21,534 bases of DNA from JAVJPJ01 sp040217295 (lineage in GTDB: Bacteria; Pseudomonadota; Alphaproteobacteria; Rhodobacterales; Rhodobacteraceae): contig CAYWTM010000052.1 of NCBI GenBank assembly GCA_964460185.1, forward strand, positions 1 to 21,534, given 5' to 3'. The stretch's first letter is position 1; each line of letters starts with the position of its first letter. Positions 16,385 through 21,534 of the stretch are shown one piece after another. The position numbers were made by a program, and so were the translations under genes. The notes below the pieces were generated by a model. It made no database searches. It worked only from the letters and a program-made list of their open reading frames with translations, and was not told the origin of the DNA.

Positions 16385-17316
16385 GCAGACTGCTCCTTCA
16401 AAACGCTCAAATGGGCGGCGACCGATGCCTCGAGGGACGACAAATCATAGCCCCCTTCGAGAGTCGAGACCACGCGGCCGTCGCAGACCTCGCCGGCAAC
16501 CTCGCACAGGCCGCGTGTGATCCAGGCGAAGTCTTCGGTCGTCCAGTTCAGGTTGGCCAGCGGATCGTCATGATGGGCGTCGAACCCGGCGGATACCAGG
16601 ATCAGCTCGGGCCGATATGCGCGCAAGCGTGGGAAAACCACGTCGCGGTACACCTGCCGCATCCGGTCGCCGCCCGATCCGGGGGGCAGCGGAATGTTGA
16701 GAACGTTGTCGGTGGCGCCGCGTTCACCGGCGCTTCCGGTGCCGGGATACAGCGGCATCTGGTGGGACGATATGAACAGCGCGCGCGCCTCATCCCACAG
16801 CACATCTTGCGTTCCGTTGCCGTGATGCACGTCGAAATCGACCACGGCGACGCGGGACAGGCCCTTGTTTTGCAAGGCGTAGCGGGCCGCAATGGCGATG
16901 TTCGAAAACAGGCAGAATCCCATGGCGCGATCGCGTTCGGCGTGGTGACCCGGCGGGCGCGTGGCCACGAAAGCCGTGCGCGCGGCCCCATCAAGAACCG
17001 CGTCAACCGCGGTCACACATCCGCCTACGCCCTTCAAGGCGGCGCCAAGTGATCCGGGGCTCATATGCGTGTCGGGATCCAGCGCGCGGCTTCCGGTTTC
17101 CGGGGCAGCGGCGCGGATCGCGTCGATATGCGATTGTGGATGCCCGAGGCGCAGGGTCGAGTCATCGGTCTCACCGGCGATTACCCGGTCAAGCGCGTTG
17201 AATTCCGGTCCGGCGAGCGCTGTGGTCACCGCGTTGAGGCGCGCAACCTGTTCGGGGTGGCCCGGCGGGGTGTCGTGATCCAGCCCGGCGGGGTTTTCAA
17301 CAAGCAAGGTGGTCAT
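16381..17316 (-). CDS. Class II histone-deacetylase family protein (deacetylase / acetylpolyamine-type amidohydrolase)
   Basis: Zinc amidohydrolase expected to remove acetyl or similar acyl groups from lysines, polyamines or small amides. Bacteria lack histones, so the substrate is open. In 311 residues all catalytic features are present. They are the His124-His125 pair in RPPGHHAE, zinc ligands Asp162 and His164 in DFDVHHGNGTQD, the third ligand Asp246 in AGFDAHHDDPLA, and the transition-state tyrosine in EGGYDL near 290. No signal peptide is seen, so it is cytoplasmic. It lies three bases after the response-regulator gene and overlaps xseB by four bases. It is therefore made from the same message as two transcription regulators and two isoprenoid enzymes. 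Whether it deacetylates one of those proteins is speculation. Confidence 0.92.
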   Translation of the reverse strand: MTTLLVENPAGLDHDTPPGHPEQVARLNAVTTALAGPEFNALDRVIAGETDDSTLRLGHPQSHIDAIRAAAPETGSRALDPDTHMSPGSLGAALKGVGGCVTAVDAVLDGAARTAFVATRPPGHHAERDRAMGFCLFSNIAIAARYALQNKGLSRVAVVDFDVHHGNGTQDVLWDEARALFISSHQMPLYPGTGSAGERGATDNVLNIPLPPGSGGDRMRQVYRDVVFPRLRAYRPELILVSAGFDAHHDDPLANLNWTTEDFAWITRGLCEVAGEVCDGRVVSTLEGGYDLSSLEASVAAHLSVLKEQSA

Positions 17317-17319
17317 GGC

Positions 17320-18030
17320 TCAATCCGGGGCCAGCATATAGCCTGCGCCCCGCACGGTCTGCAGATATCGCGGCTGTTTCGGGTTCATTTCCATCTTGCG
17401 GCGCAGGCGGGTGATCTGCACGTCTACGGCGCGTTCCTGAACCTGATCGACGCCCGCCTTGTCGCGGTTCAGAAGACTGACAAGATCGGTTCGGCTGATG
17501 GGCTTGTTCGGGGCGGCGGTAAAGATGCGCATCAACGCCGCCTCGGTCGCGGTCAGGCGAACCTGTTCGGTGCCGTGCCACATCTCGGATCGTTCAAGGT
17601 CATACCGCACCGGCCCCAGATGCAGCACCTGAGGCACCTCGGTGTCCTCGGCCGGTTTCGGCATCCGGCGCAGGATCGCGTTGATCCTGAGCAGCAATTC
17701 CTTCGGCTCGAACGGTTTGGCAAGGTAATCGTCGGCGCCGGCTTCAAGCCCCGTGATCCGGTCCTCGGCCTCGCCCTTGGCGGTCAACAGCAAGATCGGC
17801 GTGCCCTTTGTCTCGCGGATGTCGCGGCAAAGGCTGAGCCCGTCTTCGCCCGGCATCATCACATCCAGCACGATCAGATCAAAGGCGAGACCTTCAAGCA
17901 GGCGCCGCGCATGGGCCGCGTCGCGCGCGATCGAGGACATGAACCCGTTGCGCATGAGGAATTTCTGCAAAAGCCCCCGGATACGTTCATCATCATCCAC
18001 GATCAGCAGATGCGCGCCGATATCGGTCAT
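17320..18030 (-). CDS. petR: OmpR-family response regulator, PetR-like
   Basis: Two-domain response regulator of 236 residues. The receiver has the acidic pocket DDD (about 12-14), phosphoacceptor Asp56 in VLDVMMPGEDG, Thr83 in LLLTAK, and Lys105 in LAKPF. The C-terminal OmpR winged helix (about 130-233) ends in RRKME, then RYLQTVRGAGYML. PetR of Rhodobacter capsulatus is an OmpR-type regulator encoded with the MarR-type PetP and is needed for photosynthetic and respiratory growth. The same pairing here suggests orthology, which I infer and have not tested. The ATG at 18030 has GGAGG seven bases upstream and overlaps the petP stop as TGATG; a GTG at 18033 is the alternative. No histidine kinase is nearby, so it is an orphan regulator here. 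The phosphorylation site is intact. Confidence 0.85.
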   Translation of the reverse strand: MTDIGAHLLIVDDDERIRGLLQKFLMRNGFMSSIARDAAHARRLLEGLAFDLIVLDVMMPGEDGLSLCRDIRETKGTPILLLTAKGEAEDRITGLEAGADDYLAKPFEPKELLLRINAILRRMPKPAEDTEVPQVLHLGPVRYDLERSEMWHGTEQVRLTATEAALMRIFTAAPNKPISRTDLVSLLNRDKAGVDQVQERAVDVQITRLRRKMEMNPKQPRYLQTVRGAGYMLAPD

Positions 18031-18542
18031 CACCGCACCTCCCCACCATCGAGGTAATGCCGCTTCATCTCGGGGTCCATCATCTGTTCCAGCACCGCGC
18101 GAAAGCCCGAGACGGCATCGGGGCCAGCCATGCGAAAGGCGTCGCGCATGCGATTGCGCTGAGCTTCGCTCAACTCCCGTTCCAGATCCTGGCCTTTCTG
18201 GGTCAGGTGCAGGTGCCGTTCGCGCTTGTCGCGCCGGCCCACCCGGCTGTCCACCAGCCCATCCTCGACCAGCGTTCGCAAGACGCGGTTCAGGGATTGC
18301 TTGGTCACGCCGAGGATCGACAACAGGTTGTTCACCGTCGTGCCGGGTGACCGGTTGATGAAATGGATGGCCCGATGGTGGGCGCGGCCATACCCGTATT
18401 CCTGCAAGATGCGATCAGGGTCGGCAGTAAAGCCACGATAGGCAAAGAACATCGCCTCGATCCCGCGACGCAACTGATCGTCCGTGAGAAACAGAAGGCT
18501 TTCACCGCGGACCATCATGCCCGCTGGGTTGCGTTCCGCCAT
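18030..18542 (-). CDS. petP: MarR-family transcription regulator, PetP-like
   Basis: Dimeric winged-helix DNA-binding protein of 170 residues. The helix-turn-helix covers about residues 68-93 (NLLSILGVTKQSLNRVLRTL). The wing follows at about 99-112 (SRVGRRDKRERHLHL), and the flanking N- and C-terminal helices would form the dimer interface. I see no cysteine-based redox switch. The ATG at 18542 is preceded by an unusually good ribosome binding site, GGAGGAAGGA (plus strand 18550-18559). An in-frame start at 18569 would place nine extra residues over it. It heads the six-gene minus-strand operon and overlaps the response regulator. It is divergent from ilvE, and the shared region carries repeated palindromes that may be its operators. 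The name rests on pairing with an OmpR-type regulator as in R. capsulatus petPR. Confidence 0.85.
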   Translation of the reverse strand: MAERNPAGMMVRGESLLFLTDDQLRRGIEAMFFAYRGFTADPDRILQEYGYGRAHHRAIHFINRSPGTTVNNLLSILGVTKQSLNRVLRTLVEDGLVDSRVGRRDKRERHLHLTQKGQDLERELSEAQRNRMRDAFRMAGPDAVSGFRAVLEQMMDPEMKRHYLDGGEVR

Positions 18543-18584
18543 GGTGCTGTCCTTCCTCCGCGATCCCATTCGGGATTTTACGGC

Positions 18585-18613
18585 AGTTTATGTCAGCCTT
18601 GTTGACTTTCCAA
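18585..18613 (-). promoter_or_regulatory. Candidate promoter of the petP-petR-HDAC-xseB-ispA-dxs operon
   Basis: Read on the minus strand, TTGGAA (plus 18608-18613) and TAAACT (plus 18585-18590) are separated by 17 bases, a fair sigma-70-type match. Initiation near 18578 would leave a leader of about 35 bases with the strong ribosome binding site. It is the best match I see in the divergent region for that direction. Confidence 0.4.
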
Positions 18614-18640
18614 GAATCAATTGTTAGCCAAGCTGGCGAT

Positions 18641-18684
18641 TTGCGCAACATTATGTCCGATGCGGACGTAAATTGCGCAACATT
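18641..18684. repeat. Two identical palindromic elements flanking a small hairpin, likely operator pair
   Basis: TTGCGCAACATT occurs at 18641-18652 and again at 18673-18684. The first eight bases, TTGCGCAA, are a perfect palindrome in each copy, and the period is 32 bp, about three helical turns. Midway between them lies the inverted repeat GTCCG-ATG-CGGAC (18655-18667). All of this is between the petP and ilvE starts, nearer ilvE. Palindromic sites in a divergent region next to a MarR gene are typical operators. Binding by the PetP-like protein is an inference. Confidence 0.6.
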
Positions 18685-18733
18685 CATAAACCGCCGGAGG
18701 GAAGAGCCGGCACTTGAGACGAGGATCGAAACG

Positions 18734-19603
18734 ATGGCTGGAGCCTATGACGATCGTGACGGAACGATCTGGATGGACGGGAAACTGGTGGATTGGCGGT
18801 CTGCCAATGTACATGTTCTGACCCATGCGATGCACTATGCTTCCAGCGTATTCGAGGGTGAACGCGCCTATAACGGCAAGATCTTTGAATCCCGCCGTCA
18901 TTCCGAACGCCTGCTGGCGTCGGGCAAGATGCTGGATATCGACATCCCCTGGACGGTCGATGAAATCGAGGCCGCGAAATACGAGGTGATGAAGGCCAAT
19001 GACCTGACCGACGCCTATGTGCGCGCGGTCGCATGGCGCGGGTCGGGCGAGGATATGGGCGTAAGCTCGTCGCGCAACCCGGTGCGTCTGGCCGTCGCCG
19101 CATGGGGATGGGGCGCCTATTACGGCGATGCCAAGATGAAGGGCGCCAAGCTCGATATCTCGAAGTGGAAACGCCCGTCGCCGGAAACGATCCCTGTCCA
19201 TGCCAAGGCTGCAGGTCTTTACATGATCTGCACCATGTCCAAGCATACGGCCGAGGCCAAAGGTTGCTCGGATTCCCTGTTCATGGATTACCGTGGCTAC
19301 GTGGCCGAGGCGACGGGCGCGAACATCTTCTTCGTCAAGGACGGCGAGGTTCACACGCCGCTGCCCGATTGCTTTCTGAACGGCATCACCCGGCAGACCG
19401 TCGTGGGCATGCTGAAGGAACACCAGGTCAAGGTGCATGAACGCCATATCATGCCCGAGGAACTCGAAAGCTTCGAGCAGTGCTGGCTGACGGGCACCGC
19501 CGCCGAGGTCACCCCCGTGGGTCAGATCGGCGATTACAACTTCGAGGTCGGCGCCATGGCGCGGGATATCTCGAGCGCCTACGAGGCGCTGGTCAGGGCA
19601 TGA
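18734..19603 (+). CDS. ilvE: Branched-chain amino-acid aminotransferase
   Basis: PLP-dependent fold-type IV transaminase for the last step of leucine, isoleucine and valine synthesis and the first step of their breakdown. The 289-residue protein begins TIWMDGKLVDWRSANVHVLTH, typical of IlvE. HYASSVFEGERAY lies at about 34-46. The PLP-binding Lys158 is in IPVHAKAAGLYM, and the cofactor-pocket Glu192 is in VAEATGANIFF. The loop LNGITRQTV (215-223) binds the PLP phosphate, and LTGTAAEVTPV completes the fold. The ATG at 18734 follows GAGGA at 18721-18725; the in-frame stretch from 18590 runs through the operator-like repeats and is not protein-like. It is divergent from petP and ends in a strong intrinsic terminator, so it is probably monocistronic. 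Confidence 0.96.
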   Translation: MAGAYDDRDGTIWMDGKLVDWRSANVHVLTHAMHYASSVFEGERAYNGKIFESRRHSERLLASGKMLDIDIPWTVDEIEAAKYEVMKANDLTDAYVRAVAWRGSGEDMGVSSSRNPVRLAVAAWGWGAYYGDAKMKGAKLDISKWKRPSPETIPVHAKAAGLYMICTMSKHTAEAKGCSDSLFMDYRGYVAEATGANIFFVKDGEVHTPLPDCFLNGITRQTVVGMLKEHQVKVHERHIMPEELESFEQCWLTGTAAEVTPVGQIGDYNFEVGAMARDISSAYEALVRA

Positions 19604-19628
19604 TGGCGACACCAACCTGAATCACGAC

Positions 19629-19654
19629 GGGCCCCGCAAGTCGGGGCCCTTTTT
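19629..19654 (+). terminator. Rho-independent terminator of ilvE
   Basis: A GC-rich 8-bp stem, GGGCCCCG (19629-19636) with CGGGGCCC (19642-19649), encloses the loop CAAGT and is followed by five T. It begins 26 bases after the ilvE stop. It separates ilvE from the DUF2794 gene. Confidence 0.9.
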
Positions 19655-19692
19655 CTTGCGGCTTGATTTCCGCGCCCACCGGCTTCAACATC

Positions 19693-20040
19693 ATGTCCAT
19701 GGTGGCACAGATCCCCATTCCCGGCGTCCAGAACCGGCCCGAGCCCGTAGCGTTTCACCGGACGGAACTGGGCGTGATCCTGACGCTGTATGGCCGCATG
19801 GTCGCCGCGGGCGAATGGCGCGACTACGGGATATCGCATCTGCAGGACGTCGCAATCTTTGCCATTTTCAGGCGGACCGCAGAGCATCCGATCTATCGCA
19901 TCGAAAAACGCCCCCGTATGCGGGACAAGCAGGGGCAATATTCGGTCATCGGCATGGATGGCCGCATTCTGAAACGCGGCCATGATCTCAAGACGGTGCT
20001 GCGCGTTCTGGAACGAAAACTGATCCGGGCGGTGGATTAA
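19693..20040 (+). CDS. DUF2794 protein, function unknown
   Basis: A 115-residue protein that I recognise as the alphaproteobacterial DUF2794 family. The core reads RTELGVILTLYGRMVAAGEWRDYGI, then AIFAIFRRTAEHPIYRIEK, then YSVIGMDGRILKRGHDL, and ends in a basic helix. No function is established to my knowledge. It is small, soluble, rich in arginine and lysine, and has no signal peptide or membrane helix. The start is uncertain: ATG at 19693 or 19699, with no clear ribosome binding site for either. A TTG at 19663 would add ten residues. It sits just after the ilvE terminator, so it needs its own promoter, which I could not identify. Its stop overlaps that of the convergent peptidase gene (shared TTAA). 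Confidence 0.8.
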   Translation: MSMVAQIPIPGVQNRPEPVAFHRTELGVILTLYGRMVAAGEWRDYGISHLQDVAIFAIFRRTAEHPIYRIEKRPRMRDKQGQYSVIGMDGRILKRGHDLKTVLRVLERKLIRAVD

Positions 20041-20879
20041 CCCAGCCCGGCCAGACGCCTGATCGCCGTCACCGCGCCGAATTCCTTGGCACCGATCCGC
20101 TCCACGGCTTCGTCCAGCGGCTCATAGGCGACCGCCATGTGATGCGCGTTGGCGTGAAGCAGCATCCGGTCATTGGCCATCATGCCGACATGCCCCTTCC
20201 AGAAGATCAGGTCGTTGCGCTGCAACGGGCCGTCGTCGGGGTCGATCGCCTCGCCAAGGATGGCCTGTTGCTGGTCGCTGTCGCGGGGGCAGGCGATGCC
20301 ACAGGCCAACAGCGCCGTCTGCACCAGGCCGGAACAATCGACGCCCCAACGGCTGGTCCCGCCCCATAGATACGGCGTGCCAAGAAACAGATCCGCGACC
20401 CCGACGGGATCGGCGAACCGCGCCTTGAGCGGCATCAGGTGCTGGCCGGGGATGTGATGGCCCGTGTGGATGCGGTGAAACCCGTCGCGGTCGGCCATGA
20501 CCTTGACCTGCGAGCCAAAGAACAGCGCAACATCCGGCGGGGATTTCATATCGGGCTTGGGGTACAGGTGCGTGGCCGGCGACACGACCCAATGGGTCGC
20601 ATCCTCGGCGCCCGTCAACGCGCCGGACAGGATATAGCCCACCTGTCCGTCACGTTCGGCCTGACCAAAGGTGAATCCATCCGCAGTTTCGAGCGCCAGG
20701 AACCGTTCGCCGAACAACAACTGGCTGACCCGGCCGCCACGCGGGGCGTCCGCGACGTTGACCATGGGTTGCTGGACCATCATCCAGCGGCCTTTCACAA
20801 AGCGTTCTGCCTCGACCTCGCCCTCCAGCGAGACATGGGCCACGCGCCCGTTCGATGGCGTCAGTCGGGGATCCATCAT
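20037..20879 (-). CDS. NlpC/P60 peptidase with N-terminal SH3b domains, YkfC-like
   Basis: Predicted cysteine peptidase acting on peptidoglycan-derived peptides. In 280 residues there are two bacterial SH3-like regions, about 38-90 and 97-150, then the NlpC/P60 domain. Catalytic Cys182 lies in GVDCSGLV, His230 in WKGHVGMM, and the third residue is probably His242 in LLHANAHH. The preceding TPYLWGG and Asp181 fit this family. No signal peptide or lipobox is visible, so it should be cytoplasmic. That suits recycling of muropeptides, as in Bacillus YkfC, rather than wall cleavage outside. The ATG at 20879 overlaps the aminopeptidase stop as ATGA; the next codon is also ATG (20876) and has better spacing from GAGGA. 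The coupling with an M17 aminopeptidase supports a role in peptide breakdown. Confidence 0.88.
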   Translation of the reverse strand: MMDPRLTPSNGRVAHVSLEGEVEAERFVKGRWMMVQQPMVNVADAPRGGRVSQLLFGERFLALETADGFTFGQAERDGQVGYILSGALTGAEDATHWVVSPATHLYPKPDMKSPPDVALFFGSQVKVMADRDGFHRIHTGHHIPGQHLMPLKARFADPVGVADLFLGTPYLWGGTSRWGVDCSGLVQTALLACGIACPRDSDQQQAILGEAIDPDDGPLQRNDLIFWKGHVGMMANDRMLLHANAHHMAVAYEPLDEAVERIGAKEFGAVTAIRRLAGLG

Positions 20880-21534
20880 GTCATCCTCAGCATCTGTGGC
20901 AATGCCTCGAAGATCGCGCGCGCGCCCTGGCCGACGCCGCCCTTGGGCCGTCCCGGCGCGGGCGACGGTTGCCATCCGTAAATATCGAAATGCGCAAACC
21001 GGGGCAGGTCCGGCACGAACCGGCGCAGGAACAGCGCCGCGGTGATCGACCCCGCAAACCCGCCGGACGGTGCGTTGTCCAGATCGGCGATGCCCGGCTC
21101 GATCATGGTTTCGTAGGGCGCATGGAACGGCATCCGCCATACAGGGTCGGCGATTGCCGACGCGGCGCTGGCAAGCCCTGCCGCAAGGCGGTCGTCATCG
21201 GTATAGAAGGGCGCCAGATCCGGCCCGACCGCGACACGGGCCGCGCCGGTCAGCGTCGCCATGCAGATCGTCACGTCGGACGGGTTTTCATTCGCGAAGG
21301 CCAGCGCATCGGCCAGCACCAGACGCCCTTCGGCGTCGGTGTTGTTGATCTCGACCGTCAGGCCATTGCGCGCGGTCAGGATGTCGCCGGGCCGGAACGC
21401 ATTGCCCGCCACGGCGTTTTCGACCGCCGGGATCAGCACGCGCAGGCGCAGCGGCAGCTTTTGGGCCATGATCATATGGGCCAGCCCCAGAACCGTCGCC
21501 GCGCCGCCCATGTCCTTTTTCATCAGCCCCATGG
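20876..21534 (-). CDS. M17 leucyl aminopeptidase family protein (N-terminal part outside window)
   Basis: Zinc/manganese aminopeptidase that removes N-terminal residues from peptides in the cytoplasm. About 219 C-terminal residues are visible and the frame is open at the window edge, so over half of a normal 450-500-residue protein is missing. The catalytic domain shows MKKDMGGAATVL, containing a metal-binding Lys and Asp. The family signature NTDAEGRLVLADAL carries further metal ligands and the bicarbonate-site arginine. LTGAARVAVG and the closing FDIYGWQ segment follow. Its stop overlaps the start of the NlpC/P60 gene, so the two are made together. It could be PepA or the shorter PepB/YpdF-like group; the missing N-terminus prevents a choice. 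Confidence 0.92.
   Translation of the reverse strand, partial: MGLMKKDMGGAATVLGLAHMIMAQKLPLRLRVLIPAVENAVAGNAFRPGDILTARNGLTVEINNTDAEGRLVLADALAFANENPSDVTICMATLTGAARVAVGPDLAPFYTDDDRLAAGLASAASAIADPVWRMPFHAPYETMIEPGIADLDNAPSGGFAGSITAALFLRRFVPDLPRFAHFDIYGWQPSPAPGRPKGGVGQGARAIFEALPQMLRMT

Noticed and set aside
18602..18630. TTGACT at 18602-18607 as the -35 of an ilvE promoter.
   Set aside because: No acceptable -10 hexamer lies 16-18 bases downstream (best is TTAGCC or TAGCCA), so I left the ilvE promoter undefined.
18655..18667. GTCCG-ATG-CGGAC as a terminator or attenuator for ilvE.
   Set aside because: The stem is only five pairs and no T tract follows. It fits better as part of the operator-like arrangement, or as chance.
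20880..21140. Extension of the NlpC/P60 gene upstream to 21140.
   Set aside because: That stretch encodes the C-terminus of the M17 aminopeptidase in another frame, with clear family motifs. The MMD start at 20879 has an ATGA overlap.

Overview
The window is GC-rich, gene-dense DNA from an alphaproteobacterium, most likely a marine member of the Rhodobacteraceae (Roseobacter group). The evidence is a PetP/PetR-like regulator pair, a DUF2794 protein, the hslO-Nudix-cca run, the xseB-ispA-dxs order, and a NaChBac-type sodium channel of the kind known from Ruegeria and Roseobacter. This placement comes from family recognition and gene order, not from a search. I see no rRNA, tRNA, insertion sequence, phage gene, CRISPR array or origin. 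No gene-free stretch exceeds about 240 bases.

Left part (1-4134), cell-surface polysaccharide. A UDP-glucuronate 4-epimerase-like gene (cut by the window edge) and galE form a coupled minus-strand pair. Divergent from them is a Wza/KpsD-type outer-membrane polysaccharide export lipoprotein. A family-4-type glycosyltransferase converges on the export gene. No Wzc-like kinase, flippase or polymerase is visible, so the rest of the locus, if present, lies outside the window.

Middle plus-strand run (4299-13312). Eight co-directional genes have overlaps or short gaps: hslO (redox chaperone Hsp33), a CoA-pyrophosphatase-type Nudix hydrolase, cca (tRNA CCA addition), two tandem ABC exporter half-transporters, a VOC/glyoxalase-fold protein, an Fe-S RNA uridine-5-methyltransferase of the RlmD/TrmA family, and a bacterial voltage-gated sodium channel. 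A sigma-32 (RpoH)-like promoter motif sits upstream of hslO, and palindromes cluster around it.

Minus-strand operon (18542 down to 13331). Six tightly packed genes run petP-like MarR regulator, petR-like OmpR response regulator, class II histone-deacetylase-like hydrolase, xseB, ispA and dxs. The last two are isoprenoid precursor enzymes, so two transcription regulators share an operon with the supply of C5/C15 precursors for quinones, carotenoids or bacteriochlorophyll. No histidine kinase is present.

Right part (18543-21534). Divergent from the operon is a branched-chain amino-acid aminotransferase (ilvE) with a strong terminator. The 191-bp divergent region holds two identical copies of a 12-bp element with a perfect TTGCGCAA palindrome, 32 bp apart, around a smaller hairpin. 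This is the most attractive unexplained signal here and a good candidate operator for the adjacent MarR protein. A DUF2794 gene follows. A coupled M17 leucyl aminopeptidase (partial) and YkfC-like NlpC/P60 peptidase come in on the minus strand.

I did not find a clearly new multi-gene defence or mobile system. The interest lies in regulatory DNA and in gene associations.
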